In this document: positions 49,205 to 58,659 of the stretch, piece after piece | How positions within the stretch are numbered: position 1 is the stretch's first letter | Layout of the letters: each line of letters starts with the position of its first letter | Assembly (NCBI RefSeq): GCF_000737325.1 | Contig: NZ_CP011125.1 | Span: 4,402,001-4,466,000 of the forward strand | Source: Sandaracinus amylolyticus | Lineage (GTDB): Bacteria; Myxococcota_A; Polyangia; Polyangiales; Sandaracinaceae | Direction of reading: 5' to 3' | Length of the DNA: 64,000 nucleotides | Made by a program: the position numbers and the translations under genes | The notes under the pieces: generated by a model | Database searches by the model: none | What the model saw: only the letters and a program-made list of their open reading frames with translations | What the model was told of the DNA's origin: nothing

Positions 49205-50980
49205 GTGAGCACGACGCCGCGCACTCCGGACGACGAGCGCGTCCCCAAGGGCACGCCGGCACGTCCGCGAGGCAGTGGAGCGCTGCTGGTCCCGCCTGCG
49301 ATCGTGCTCGCGATCGCGCTGGTGGGCTCGGTGTCGATCCACCTGCCGATCTATGCGGGGCTCGGCGTGCTCGCGCGGCTGCTCGAGAGCGAGCCGAGCC
49401 CGGGACCGAGCCGGCCGATCGAGATCTCGCTGCTCGAGCCCAACCCGTCGGAGATCCCGAGCGAAGCGCTCCCCGACGAGACCGCCACGGCGGTCGAGGA
49501 CACGCCGCCCGACGAAGAAACGCCGGTCGAGGAGGCCGCGCCCGAGCCGCCGCGCCGTCGCCGACGCGCGCCGCCGCCCGAGCCCGAGCCCGAGCCGGAG
49601 CGCGCGCCCGAGCCGGAGCCCGAGCCGCCTCCGCCGGTCCCGGTGCCTGCGGCCGAGCCTCCGCCGCCGCCTCCTCCTCCGCCGCCCGACGAGCGCACGC
49701 CGATCGTGCAGCACAACGAGGACCCGCCCGTGGAGCCCCCGCCCGACGCGCGCTTCACGGCCGAGCAGTCGCGCGACGTCGAGGAGGAGACGGTCGCGAG
49801 CGTGACCAACATGGTCCGCGACGACGCCCAGCCGAGCCCGGGCGCGCAGCAGGAGCCGGTGGAGGCCCCGACCGAGGAGCCCGGCAACGCGCAGGAAGAC
49901 GAGATCGCGGACATGCGCGACGTCGAGGGCGACGACCGCCGTCGCGCGCTGCCCGAAGAGACGGAGCGACCCCCGCCGCGCGAGCGCGAGGCGTCCACCT
50001 CGCGGCGACCGACCGCCGCGGGCGCGGAGAGCATGGACCGCGGCCACGATCGCGAGGCGCGCGAGGGCGAGCGCGCGCGCAGCGAAGAGGGCGGCGCGCG
50101 CGCGATGGGCGGCGGCGCGCCGGTCGAGCAGGAGACGATCACGGTCTCGGACGGCTTCGGGTCGTTCACGATCACGCGCCCGCGCGCGACGACGCGGCCC
50201 GAGGGCAGCGGCGAGGGCGAGGCGGGCGGCGCGCGCCGCGAAGGACGCGGGCGGGGCGAGGCGGGCGAGGGGCTCGCGATCGGTCGCTCGGGACGCACGC
50301 GCGGCGGTGCGCGTCGCGGCGGCGAGACCGGCGTGCGTGGCGGTCCGGGCAGCCCGCTCTCGTGGTCGCAGTTCGAGTCGATCTACGGCGAGGAGGAGCT
50401 ACGGCGTCAGCGCGAGGCGCGCCTCGAGGAGCGTCGGTCGCGATCGCGCGGTGCGAGCCGCGAGCGGCGCTGGCAGGAGTTCCGCGCGGCGATCGAGAAC
50501 TTCGTGAGCGAGGTGCGCCCCGGGAACCAGACCGCGCTCGACGCGGCGGCCTCGCCGTTCGCGACGTTCCTCTCGGACATGCACCGGCGCATCCACCGCG
50601 AGTTCGCGGATCGTTACCTCGCGAGCATCGGTCCCGACGCGAGCGAGGGACTGAACGACATGTCGCTCAACACCACGCTCGAGATCTCGGTGAACCCGGA
50701 CGGCACCGTGCATCGCGTCGGCATCGTCGCGACGAGCGGCAACATCCTGTTCGACTTCGGCGCGTTCAACTCGGTGATGCGCGCGCAGCCGTTCCCGCAG
50801 CCGCCCGACGCGATCCTGAGCGGCGACGGACGCGCCTGGCTGCACTGGCGCTTCGATCGCAGCCCGCGCCAGTGCCACCCGACGAACGCGAGGCCGTTCA
50901 TGCTGCGCAATGGCTCCGGGACGGGCGCGCAGGTGGTCGATCGCGGGGAGCCGCCCGAAGAGATCCCGTCGGGCGAGTGA
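49205..50980 (+). CDS. TonB-like envelope-spanning protein
   Basis: This 591-residue protein has an N-terminal membrane anchor (about 27-60; LLVPPAIVLAIALVGSVSIH). A long Pro/Glu/Arg-rich and then Gly/Arg-rich periplasmic linker (about 70-400) follows, and a C-terminal domain (about 480-565) with EISVNPDGTVHRVGIVATSG and FNSVMRAQPFPQPP that resembles the TonB C-terminal fold. Such proteins transmit proton-motive energy from ExbBD to outer-membrane receptors; no exbBD is nearby. GTG at 49205 is the chosen start. queG begins one base after its stop. Confidence 0.8.
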   Translation: MSTTPRTPDDERVPKGTPARPRGSGALLVPPAIVLAIALVGSVSIHLPIYAGLGVLARLLESEPSPGPSRPIEISLLEPNPSEIPSEALPDETATAVEDTPPDEETPVEEAAPEPPRRRRRAPPPEPEPEPERAPEPEPEPPPPVPVPAAEPPPPPPPPPPDERTPIVQHNEDPPVEPPPDARFTAEQSRDVEEETVASVTNMVRDDAQPSPGAQQEPVEAPTEEPGNAQEDEIADMRDVEGDDRRRALPEETERPPPREREASTSRRPTAAGAESMDRGHDREAREGERARSEEGGARAMGGGAPVEQETITVSDGFGSFTITRPRATTRPEGSGEGEAGGARREGRGRGEAGEGLAIGRSGRTRGGARRGGETGVRGGPGSPLSWSQFESIYGEEELRRQREARLEERRSRSRGASRERRWQEFRAAIENFVSEVRPGNQTALDAAASPFATFLSDMHRRIHREFADRYLASIGPDASEGLNDMSLNTTLEISVNPDGTVHRVGIVATSGNILFDFGAFNSVMRAQPFPQPPDAILSGDGRAWLHWRFDRSPRQCHPTNARPFMLRNGSGTGAQVVDRGEPPEEIPSGE

Positions 50981-50981
50981 C

Positions 50982-52019
50982 GTGACGCTCACGGACGAGG
51001 TGAAGGCGCGAGCGCGCGAGCTCGGGTTCGCGCGCATCGGGATCGCACGCGCGGAGGCGCTCGGGCCCGAGGGCGAGCGGCTGCGCGCGTGGCTCGCCGA
51101 AGGGCGTCACGCGGCGATGGCGTGGATGGAGCAGACGTGCGAGGTGCGCGTGGATCCGCGCGACGAGCGGATGCTCGCGGGCGCGCGCAGCGTGATCGTG
51201 ATGGCGACGCCGTACGCGCGTCACGAGGAGCGCGTGGGGCCCGCGCCGGGTGTCGTGGCGCGGTACGCGCGCGGTCGCGACTACCACAACGTGATCGGCA
51301 AGCGCGCGAAGAAGCTCGCCGACTGGCTTCGCGCGTCGGGTCACCTCGCGCGCGGGAGCACGGACTCGACGCCGGTGTTCGAGCGCGCGTGGGCGGTGCG
51401 CGCGGGGCTCGGGTTCATCGGGAAGAACTGCTGCCTGATCATCCCGGGGCTCGGCTCGCACGTGCTGCTCGCGACGGTGGTGACGACGGCGGAGCTCGAG
51501 CCCGACGCGCCGATGGGCGAGCGCTGCGGGAGCTGCACGCGATGTCTCGACGCGTGCCCGACGCGCGCGTTCGTCGGGCCGCGCGAGCTCGATGCGCGGC
51601 GCTGCATCTCGTACCTCACGATCGAGCACGAGGGCGCGATCGACGAGGCGCTGCGCGAGGGGATCGGCGATCGGTTCCTCGGCTGCGACGTGTGCCAGGA
51701 CGTGTGCCCGTTCACGCGCACTGCGCCGCCCGATCCCGCGACGACCGAGCCCTTCGCGCCCGACGCACGATGGCGCGATCACGACGCGGTGAGCGTGCTG
51801 CGGATGGACGAGGCGACGTTCGACGCGTACTCGCTGGGCTCGCCGGTGCGACGGCTCAAGCGGGCCGGCGCTGCGCGCAACGCGGCGATCGTGCTCGGCA
51901 ACGTCGGAGGCAAGGTGCACCTGCCGGTGCTGCGCGACGCGCGCGAGCGCGATGCGGACGACGCGGTGCGCGACGCCGCGGCGTGGGCGATCACGCGCAT
52001 CGAGTCGCGCGAGAAGTGA
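50982..52019 (+). CDS. queG: Epoxyqueuosine reductase
   Basis: QueG reduces epoxyqueuosine to queuosine in tRNA, a cobalamin-dependent, iron-sulfur enzyme. The 345-residue protein has the family core (MAWMEQTCEVRVDPR, ARYARGRDYHNVI) with the catalytic Asp in STDSTPVFERA near 128 and GFIGKN. Two 4Fe-4S motifs follow, CGSCTRCLDACP and CDVCQDVCPF, then a short HEAT-like tail. GTG at 50982 is the start, one base after the TonB-like stop, so expression is coupled to that gene. Confidence 0.93.
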   Translation: MTLTDEVKARARELGFARIGIARAEALGPEGERLRAWLAEGRHAAMAWMEQTCEVRVDPRDERMLAGARSVIVMATPYARHEERVGPAPGVVARYARGRDYHNVIGKRAKKLADWLRASGHLARGSTDSTPVFERAWAVRAGLGFIGKNCCLIIPGLGSHVLLATVVTTAELEPDAPMGERCGSCTRCLDACPTRAFVGPRELDARRCISYLTIEHEGAIDEALREGIGDRFLGCDVCQDVCPFTRTAPPDPATTEPFAPDARWRDHDAVSVLRMDEATFDAYSLGSPVRRLKRAGAARNAAIVLGNVGGKVHLPVLRDARERDADDAVRDAAAWAITRIESREK

Positions 52020-52043
52020 GTCGGGCTCACTTCGCTGCGGCGA

Positions 52044-53378
52044 TCACCGCGCGCCGGCGCGCTGCTTCGTGACGCGCACCCAGCGCGCGGCCTCGACGTC
52101 GCTGGGGTCGAGCTTGCTCGCGATCGTGAACGCCTTGAGCGCCTGCGCGTGATCGCCTGCGGCCGCGAAGATGCGGCCCTGTGCGTAGTGCCCGAGCGCG
52201 TTGCGGCGATCGGCCTTCAGCGTCTGGGTGATCCAGTGCGTGAGCACGTCGTGCGCGGCGGCGCGGAGCACGTCGTCGTCGGCGCAGAGCCAGTCCGCGA
52301 ACGCCTCGGCGAGGCGGTACTCGTTCGCGTCGGGCATGGCCTCCGCCGCGGCGCGCAGCTCGCGCTGCGCGAGCTGGGGCTTGCCCTCGCGCAGCCAGCG
52401 GCGTCCCTCGGCGTAACGCTCCTCGGCGGACAGGCGCGTGCGCGTCTCCTCGCGGCGCGCGGTGGGCGCTGCGTGGCGACGGCGCTCGACCTCGTCGCGA
52501 AGGCGCGCTGCGGCACCGCTCGCGCGCGCGGCGACGTCGTCGGTCGCGGGGCGGATCACCTCGGCGCTCGCGGGCTCGGGCGCGCGCTGCGGGCGCTGCT
52601 GCGTGACCGAGGTGATCGTGCGGAGCTCGGCGAGATCGAGGAGCAGGAGCGTCGCGAGGATCGCGGCGCGCGGCTCGAGATCCGGCGCGTCGGGGACGAG
52701 CACCGCGGCGACGCGCTGGTGGCCATCGAGCGCACGCACGATGCGCAGCTCCGCGGGGCCGACACCGAGCCGCGTCGCGATCTCGCTCGGCGGCGCGGCG
52801 AGCACGATCGCGAGCTCACCGTGCGCGGCGAGCCGCATCGCCCATCGCGCGGCTTCTTGCGGCTCGGAGAGCGCTTCGAGCAGCACCGCCGGGAGCTGCA
52901 CCGCGAAGCGCGCGACCGACGCGACCGCGTCGGCGTCGTCGCGGAAGATCCATCGCGCCTGATCGAGCTGCAGGCATCGCACGACGCGCATGCGCATCTG
53001 CGCGCGCAACCCGTCGGAGACCTGATCGGGCGAGAGGATCCCGAGCTCGATCGCGACCTCACCGAAGCGCATCAGCTCGTCGTGCACGAGCGCGTCGGTC
53101 ATGCGGCGCAGGATCTGTCGATACTGCGCGTCGGTGATCACACCGCGCGTCACGAGCACGCGGCCGAGCGTCTCGCCGACGGTGCCCGACTCCGCGAACA
53201 CGATGGCACCTTCGCGCAGGTAGAACGTCGTGCGCAGTCCGCCTGCGTCGACGTCGAGCACGCCGGTGGCGCGCTCTGCCTCGAGCACGCGCAGCACGCG
53301 CGCGAGGTGCGTCTCGAGGAGCTCTGCGCTGCGTACGTCTCCGGCGCGCAGCGCGACCCCTTCCTCCGACACCACCAT
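52044..53378 (-). CDS. DUF4388-TPR signalling protein
   Basis: This 444-residue protein has an N-terminal DUF4388-type (PATAN-like) region (about 25-165; LEAERATGVLDVDAGGLRTTFYLREGAIVFA cut to its motifs RATGVLDV and REGAIVFA). A helical region follows, and then C-terminal TPR-like repeats (about 345-430; RRWLREGKPQLAQRELRAA, HYAQGRIFAAAGDHAQALKAF). DUF4388 domains are plentiful in myxobacteria and are thought to mediate protein interactions in signalling and gliding pathways. It is divergent from the GST gene and convergent with queG. Confidence 0.82.
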   Translation of the reverse strand: MVVSEEGVALRAGDVRSAELLETHLARVLRVLEAERATGVLDVDAGGLRTTFYLREGAIVFAESGTVGETLGRVLVTRGVITDAQYRQILRRMTDALVHDELMRFGEVAIELGILSPDQVSDGLRAQMRMRVVRCLQLDQARWIFRDDADAVASVARFAVQLPAVLLEALSEPQEAARWAMRLAAHGELAIVLAAPPSEIATRLGVGPAELRIVRALDGHQRVAAVLVPDAPDLEPRAAILATLLLLDLAELRTITSVTQQRPQRAPEPASAEVIRPATDDVAARASGAAARLRDEVERRRHAAPTARREETRTRLSAEERYAEGRRWLREGKPQLAQRELRAAAEAMPDANEYRLAEAFADWLCADDDVLRAAAHDVLTHWITQTLKADRRNALGHYAQGRIFAAAGDHAQALKAFTIASKLDPSDVEAARWVRVTKQRAGAR

Positions 53379-53450
53379 CGCGGCTCATTCTACAACGCGC
53401 TGCCGGATGCGGCCTTGCGGTCGACGCATCGCAACCCGATGCTCGCGGCG

Positions 53451-54152
53451 ATGATCGACCTGTACTACTGGCCCACACCGAACGGCTGGAAGATCACCAT
53501 CGCGCTCGAGGAGCTCGGGCTTCCGTACGCGGTGAAGCCGGTGAACATCGGGCGCGGAGAGCAATTCCGCCCCGAATTCCTGGCGATCAGCCCGAACAAC
53601 CGGATGCCCGCGATCGTCGACGACGACCCGCCCGGCGGTGGTGCGCCGCTCGCGATCTTCGAGTCGGGCGCGATCCTGCAGTACCTCGCGGACAAGACGG
53701 GGCGACTCGTGCCGCGTGACGTGCGCGCGCGGTACGAGGTGCTGCAGTGGGTGGCGTGGCAGGTGGCAGGGCTCGGGCCGATGGCGGGCCAGGCGCACCA
53801 CTTCCGACAGTACGCGCCGGAGAAGCTGCCGTACGCGATCGATCGCTACACGAACGAGGTGAACCGCCTCTACGGCGTGCTCGATCGGCGGCTCTCGGAT
53901 CGCGAGTTCGTCGCAGGCGAGTACTCCATCGCCGACATCGCGATCTACCCGTGGGTCGTGCCGTGGCAGGCGCAGGGGCAGCAGCTCTCGGATTTCCCGC
54001 ACCTCGAGCGCTGGTTCCGCACGATCGAAGCGCGCGAGGCGGTGAAGCGCGGCCTCGAGGTCGGGAAGGAGCTGCGCGTGCCGAAGATGGACGACGACGC
54101 GAAGAAGGTGCTCTTCGGGCAGACGGCGAAGAGCGTGCGCGAGCAGCGCTGA
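53451..54152 (+). CDS. Glutathione S-transferase, YfcG-like
   Basis: This 233-residue GST-fold protein starts MIDLYYWPTPNGWKITIALEE, which closely matches the opening of YfcG/YghU-type disulfide-bond oxidoreductases, where TPNG contacts glutathione. The thioredoxin fold (NRMPAIVDDD, IFESGAILQYLA) and the helical C-terminal domain (YSIADIAIYPW) are intact. An ATG four codons upstream is possible. Probable role: glutathione-dependent disulfide reduction or detoxification. The stop lies two bases from the convergent GNAT stop. Confidence 0.9.
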   Translation: MIDLYYWPTPNGWKITIALEELGLPYAVKPVNIGRGEQFRPEFLAISPNNRMPAIVDDDPPGGGAPLAIFESGAILQYLADKTGRLVPRDVRARYEVLQWVAWQVAGLGPMAGQAHHFRQYAPEKLPYAIDRYTNEVNRLYGVLDRRLSDREFVAGEYSIADIAIYPWVVPWQAQGQQLSDFPHLERWFRTIEAREAVKRGLEVGKELRVPKMDDDAKKVLFGQTAKSVREQR

Positions 54153-54154
54153 CG

Positions 54155-55024
54155 TCAGCAGCGCACGAGCGACGAGAGCGCGAACGGCGGCGGCACGTCG
54201 AGCGGGCCCCGCACCATGAGCACGTCGGTCGCGTCGTGCGGGATCGAGTCGTGCGCGCGAGGGCAGAGGAGGTCGCAGGTGAGCGCGATCTCCACGCCCC
54301 ACGGTGCGCCGCCGAGGTGCGCGACGAGCTCGCCGACGTCGGGAATGCGCGGCGCGATCACGTCGTGGATGCGCAGCGCGCGGCCGCGATCCTCGACGGC
54401 GACGATCGCGTCGAGCGCGGGCAGGTGCACGAGCGCGGGCGCGAGCGAGCCGTGCAGCGCGAGGTCGATCAGGAAGTGCCAGCCGGGCTCGCGCGTGGCG
54501 AGGCGATCGGAGACCGGCGCGCGCGATGCGAGCATGCGCTTCAGGAGCGCGAGGTCTTCGTCGAGATCGGGATCGAGGCGGCGTGAGCGGGCGTCGCGCA
54601 CGGGCGTGACGTCGACGTCGAGCGTCGCGATCTGCTCGAACGCGCGGCGGAACCCGAAGCGCTCGTAGATCGCGGGCTCTTCGGTCCAGAGGATCGCGGT
54701 CTCGCCGATCTCGCGCTCCGCGAAGCGGAGGGCCTCGTCGATCGCGCTGCGGAAGAGACCCCGTCCGCGATGTGCGGCGCGCGTGCAGACGCCGTGGATG
54801 CCGGCGAGCGTCACGTCGCGGCCGTTCACGCGCATCGGCAGGCGCAGCACGCCGACGAGCGAGAGCGCGCGTGCATCCTCCCAGCGCACGAAGGGTGTCG
54901 AGACCTCGCACCAGTCCGCGCCCCACCGCGACGCGTGCTCCACCGAAGGTGGGACGTGCGGCCAGACCGAGCCGAGCAGATCGAGGATCGCGGTGCGCGC
55001 GGAGGGATCGGCGGGATAGGGCAT
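54155..55024 (-). CDS. GNAT-family acetyltransferase, Eis-like
   Basis: This 289-residue protein has a GNAT N-terminal domain: GIHGVCTRAAHRGRGLFRS near residue 75 carries the acetyl-CoA binding RxxGxG motif, and WTEEPAIYERFGFRRA near 115 is the typical end of the fold. The longer C-terminal half (VTPVRDARSRRL onward) resembles the second GNAT-like domain of Eis-type acetyltransferases. Substrate unknown; Eis homologues acetylate aminoglycosides or protein amines. Downstream of the phosphotransferase gene on the same strand. Confidence 0.85.
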   Translation of the reverse strand: MPYPADPSARTAILDLLGSVWPHVPPSVEHASRWGADWCEVSTPFVRWEDARALSLVGVLRLPMRVNGRDVTLAGIHGVCTRAAHRGRGLFRSAIDEALRFAEREIGETAILWTEEPAIYERFGFRRAFEQIATLDVDVTPVRDARSRRLDPDLDEDLALLKRMLASRAPVSDRLATREPGWHFLIDLALHGSLAPALVHLPALDAIVAVEDRGRALRIHDVIAPRIPDVGELVAHLGGAPWGVEIALTCDLLCPRAHDSIPHDATDVLMVRGPLDVPPPFALSSLVRC

Positions 55025-55036
55025 CCGCGCGCGAGA

Positions 55037-56059
55037 CTAGCGGAAGCAGCGCGAGACGATCGCTTCGAGCGCGGCGCGGTGTGAGCGCACCGAGCGCGCG
55101 AGCGCGAGCTGGGAGCGAGCGCGCACGCGGTTGTGCTCGACGCGCGACGCATAGCGGGCGCGATCCCATCCGAAGTAGCGATCCTCGATCGCGTCGGTCG
55201 CGAAGCGCGTCGCGAGCTCGAGCGCGATGGTCTCGAGACCGGGGACGATCGAGTCGATCTCGTCGGCGTCGAGCGCGCCGCGCATCGACGTGCTCCAGCC
55301 CTCGAGCGCGCCCTCGAAGATCGCGGGATCGACGTGCGCGTCCTCCGCGCTCTCGCCGCCGGGGTTGCACCACGAGCGCAGCGCGTCGCCAATCTCGTGG
55401 GCGACGATGCCGTGCGCCATCGTGTCGAGATCGAGGAGCGCGCGTGCGTCGGCGCCTTGCTCGTCGAACAGCACGTTCGAGATCTTGAGGTCGCCGTGGA
55501 TGATGCGGGCGCGCGTGGGCGCGAGCGGTGCGAGCTCGCGCGCATGCGCGAGGATCGCTTCGGCGATCGGGCGCGCGTGTGCGGTGTGCGGGCCGTCGCT
55601 GGTGAGCGCGGCGTCGAGCTTCGCGAGGTGACGCGCGGTGTCGTGCGCGCCGGGGCGCGTGAAGTGGAAGCGGTGCTCGACGTGCTCGAGCGCGCGGTGG
55701 AAGCGACCGACGAGCGCGCCGGCGGCGCGCGCGATCGCGGGGCTGCGCAGCTCGGTGTGCACGCTCCCGTCGAGCCAGGTGAGGGCGCGCCAGACGCCTT
55801 CGTGCTCGAGCCAGAGCCCACCGTGGTTCGTCGGCACGGGGCGCGGCGTGCGCATCCCGGCGCGCTCGAGCTGCGCGGTGATCGCGTCGATGTCGAGGTT
55901 CACCTCGCCCGCGAAGATCGGATGGAGGCGCTGGAGCGCGATGGCGCCCTCGGGGCGATCGACGCGGAACGTGAGGTTGATGAGGCCGATCTCGATCGGC
56001 GTGATGCGCGCCGACTCCGCGCGCCACGCGGCGAGCACGGCGCGCGGGATCGTGATCAC
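55037..56059 (-). CDS. APH-family phosphotransferase
   Basis: This 340-residue member of the aminoglycoside phosphotransferase/choline kinase family has a small N-lobe, the catalytic loop IIHGDLKISNVLF near residue 193 (HGDxxxxN) and the metal-binding DLD in ARALLDLDTMAHG near 213. The general layout resembles N-acetylhexosamine 1-kinase or homoserine kinase II-type small-molecule kinases. GTG at 56059 overlaps the obgE stop as GTGA, so it is translationally coupled to obgE. Substrate is unknown. Confidence 0.85.
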   Translation of the reverse strand: MITIPRAVLAAWRAESARITPIEIGLINLTFRVDRPEGAIALQRLHPIFAGEVNLDIDAITAQLERAGMRTPRPVPTNHGGLWLEHEGVWRALTWLDGSVHTELRSPAIARAAGALVGRFHRALEHVEHRFHFTRPGAHDTARHLAKLDAALTSDGPHTAHARPIAEAILAHARELAPLAPTRARIIHGDLKISNVLFDEQGADARALLDLDTMAHGIVAHEIGDALRSWCNPGGESAEDAHVDPAIFEGALEGWSTSMRGALDADEIDSIVPGLETIALELATRFATDAIEDRYFGWDRARYASRVEHNRVRARSQLALARSVRSHRAALEAIVSRCFR

Positions 56060-57165
56060 TCCACGTACTCCACGTCGCCGCCGACGTCGTCGCCTTCGTC
56101 GTCGAGCTCGCTGGTCGCGCGGCCGGGGCGGCCGAGCGGCTGTGCGCGCGGCGTCGGTGCGACGGGGTGCGCGTCGAGCACGCGGACGATCTCGTGGAGG
56201 AGCTCGTCGATGCCTTCGCCGGTCGCCGCGGAGAAGGCGAGCACCTTGTCGACGCCGCGCGTCTTCATGCCGCGACGGATCGCGGAGACGCGCTTCTTGA
56301 CGTCGGGAATGTCGATCTTGCTCACGGCGACGATCATCGGGCGCTGGGCGAGCTCGGGGTCGAAGCGCTCGAGCTCGTTCAGGAGGACGTCGTAGTCCTG
56401 GAGCGGCTTGCGATCGGGATCGGGATCGAGCGTGAGGATGTGGAGGAGGACGCGCGTGCGCTCGACGTGCTTGAGGAAGCGATGGCCGAGGCCGGCGCCC
56501 TCGGCCGCGCCCTCGATGATGCCGGGGATGTCGGCGACGACGAAGCTGCGCTCGCCGATGGCGGCGACACCGAGGTTCGGGACGAGGGTGGTGAACGGGT
56601 AGTCCGCGATCTTCGGGCGGGCGCGCGAGATGCGCGAGATGAGCGTGCTCTTGCCGACGTTCGGGTACCCGAGGAGGCCGACGTCCGCGAGGAGCTTGAG
56701 CTCGATGCGGAGCTTCTTCTGCTCGCCGGGCTCGCCGGGCTCGGCGCGACGCGGGGCGCGATCCTGCGGGGTCGCGAAGTGGATGTTGCCGCGGCCGCCG
56801 CGGCCGCCGCGGGCGATGATGAATTCTTTGTCGTTTGCGTCGAGATCGGCGACCGGGGTTCCGGTTTCGGCGTCGAAGACCTGGGTGCCGATCGGGACTC
56901 GGACGACGAGGTCCTCGCCGGCCGCGCCGTACTGATCCTTGCCGCGGCCGCTCTCGCCGTTCTTGGCGATGAGCTTGCGGCGGTACCGGAGGTCGAGGAG
57001 CGTCGAGAGGCGCTCGTCGGCGCGGAAGACGACGTCGCCGCCGTCGCCGCCGTCGCCACCGGACGGGCCGCCGAAGGGCACGAACTTCTCGCGGCGGAAC
57101 GCGACGGCGCCGTTGCCGCCGTCGCCTCCCTTCACCTCGACCGTGACCTCGTCGACGAACCTCAT
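56056..57165 (-). CDS. obgE: GTPase ObgE/CgtA
   Basis: ObgE is an essential ribosome-associated GTPase linking 50S assembly with growth and stress. The 369-residue protein has the Gly-rich Obg fold (about 1-158; EVKGGDGGNGAVAFRREK, GGDGGDGGDV), then the G domain with G1 GYPNVGKST near 167, G3 DIPGIIEGA, G4 SKID and G5 SAAT. The C-terminal tail is short and acidic (DDEGDDVGGDVEYVE). The gene leads a unit with the phosphotransferase. Upstream lies a 395-base gap with REP-like palindromes. Confidence 0.96.
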   Translation of the reverse strand: MRFVDEVTVEVKGGDGGNGAVAFRREKFVPFGGPSGGDGGDGGDVVFRADERLSTLLDLRYRRKLIAKNGESGRGKDQYGAAGEDLVVRVPIGTQVFDAETGTPVADLDANDKEFIIARGGRGGRGNIHFATPQDRAPRRAEPGEPGEQKKLRIELKLLADVGLLGYPNVGKSTLISRISRARPKIADYPFTTLVPNLGVAAIGERSFVVADIPGIIEGAAEGAGLGHRFLKHVERTRVLLHILTLDPDPDRKPLQDYDVLLNELERFDPELAQRPMIVAVSKIDIPDVKKRVSAIRRGMKTRGVDKVLAFSAATGEGIDELLHEIVRVLDAHPVAPTPRAQPLGRPGRATSELDDEGDDVGGDVEYVE

Positions 57166-57263
57166 CGCGCGCTCTCTTCCTGCCCTGACGGATGGTAGCC
57201 GCGTCGTGTACGGCGCGAGCGGGTCGGCCGCAACTTGGCGCGGTGCGGAGTGTGGTCGAGCGC

Positions 57264-57348
57264 TGACCCACGTTGGCCGCGGGCGACGCGGCCCGGGGGG
57301 CCGCTGGGAGGCGGCCGAAGTCGTGCGATCGGGACTGACCCACGTTCG
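57264..57348. repeat. REP-like palindromes upstream of obgE
   Basis: TGACCCACGTT occurs at 57264-57274 and 57336-57346. Between them are two hairpins, GGCCGC/GCGGCC at 57275-57293 and at 57299-57316. The reverse complement (AACGTGGGTC) reappears beside a hairpin at 58548-58578, on the other side of the Y1-transposase-like gene. The rest of the gap 57166-57560 shows no gene. Confidence 0.55.
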
Positions 57349-57560
57349 TTCTGCGCGCTCGCGGCCGCTCGCAGCTTGCGTGCAGGCCGTCGCGCGTTGC
57401 GCAGCTCGGCTCCCGTTGCTCGCACGCAAGAAGTGCGGTGCGACGGCAACACACGCCGCTTCGCGGAGACAGTGCCGCGACCGCGAACCACGTGCGCGCA
57501 ATAGAGCGAGGCGGCGCGACGCGGACGCGTGCACCGCCGGCATGAGCGCAGGCGAGAGAA

Positions 57561-58487
57561 TCAGGCCGCCGAGCGCGTCGGCGCGACGAGCGCGCCGTGT
57601 TGGCGCCGCAGCAACCAAGTTCCCGCTGGGAATGGCACGTCCCTGCGTCCCCGGCGCCACGACTCGAACGCATGTCGGTACGCGAGCCGGAACGCGCGAA
57701 CGCGCTCCGCGGCCGCGATGAGGGCGTCGCGGTTGCCGCGTCCCGTCGCGAACGTCGGCACGAGTGAGCGCGCTGGCTCCTCCGAACGCGCGCGTCGGAA
57801 CGGAGAGAGCTTCGCGCATCGATCTGCGCCGAGAAACGCGCCGCCGCGCTCGCCGACCTCGGAGCGCGCCGTCGCCTCCTGCGCCTCGAGCTCCTGCGAG
57901 ACGACGGCTCGGAACTCGTCGTCGCTCATGCCGAGCTCGTGCGCCGCGCGTGGCATCTCGAGGCGCAGGACGACGTTCGGGGGCCACCTCTCGTCGTCGC
58001 GCGTGAAGTACTCCGACGGTCGGTCGATGCGCCACGCAGCGCGCCCGAGATCCTGCGGTCGCGTCGTGACGCCCGGCCACTCGTGGGCGCGCCTCACGAG
58101 CGCTGCGGCGACCGGATTCGCCATCGCATACGCGATCTTCTCGGCGACTGCTGCTGGCGTTCTAAGCTCGACGACGTTCGTCGGCTCGTGGTCCCAGACG
58201 GCGCCATCCCAGCGCCGCAGGACCTTCGTGGCGAGCGCCACGTGTCGATGGAGGTAGTGGAGGAACTCGGGCAACCGACCCTCGGGATCCGACACGACGA
58301 GGTGCTCGTGCGTGCTCATCAGCACGGCCGAATGGACGAGCACGCCAGCGCGAGCCGCTGCGACCGCGAGCGTGTAGAGGAAGATGCGGTTCATCCGCGG
58401 GTCGGGCGCGAACAAGTGATAGCGGTGCAGCACGCGCCGCGTGATGAGGTACACGGCGCCGGGCTCGATGAGACGAGGCTGGGTCAC
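57561..58487 (-). CDS. Y1 (IS200/RAYT-like) transposase-family protein
   Basis: This 308-residue protein belongs to the Y1_Tnp HUH nuclease superfamily. It shows an N-terminal AVYLITRRVLHRYHLFAPD, the metal-binding HUH-type motif STHEHLVV near residue 80, and a long C-terminal extension. In the helix that normally holds the nucleophilic Tyr (FLHYLHRHVALATKV) the expected Tyr position is unclear, so activity cannot be assumed. GTG at 58487 is the best start; a longer TTG frame exists. It is flanked by REP-like palindromes with a shared AACGTGGGTC motif, as expected for a RAYT that mobilises REP elements. Confidence 0.8.
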   Translation of the reverse strand: MTQPRLIEPGAVYLITRRVLHRYHLFAPDPRMNRIFLYTLAVAAARAGVLVHSAVLMSTHEHLVVSDPEGRLPEFLHYLHRHVALATKVLRRWDGAVWDHEPTNVVELRTPAAVAEKIAYAMANPVAAALVRRAHEWPGVTTRPQDLGRAAWRIDRPSEYFTRDDERWPPNVVLRLEMPRAAHELGMSDDEFRAVVSQELEAQEATARSEVGERGGAFLGADRCAKLSPFRRARSEEPARSLVPTFATGRGNRDALIAAAERVRAFRLAYRHAFESWRRGRRDVPFPAGTWLLRRQHGALVAPTRSAA

Positions 58488-58547
58488 GGAACAGCCGGAG
58501 CGCACGCGGCGTGCCGGTGGGTTGCTGACGGATTCGCGAGAGAAACG

Positions 58548-58578
58548 CAACGTGGGTCGGCGGCCTGACGGCCGACCC
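58548..58578. repeat. REP-like hairpin next to transposase gene
   Basis: CAACGTGGGTCGG at 58548-58560 leads into a hairpin pairing GGGTCGGC (58554-58561) with GCCGACCC (58571-58578). The same AACGTGGGTC word occurs twice in inverted orientation at 57264 and 57336, bracketing the Y1-transposase-like gene. Confidence 0.55.
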
Positions 58579-58659
58579 CTGACGACCCCGCCACCGGCAA
58601 CCCCCCAGGCACGCTCCGGATCGCGGCATCGATCGACCTACTGCTAGGATGCGCGCCTC

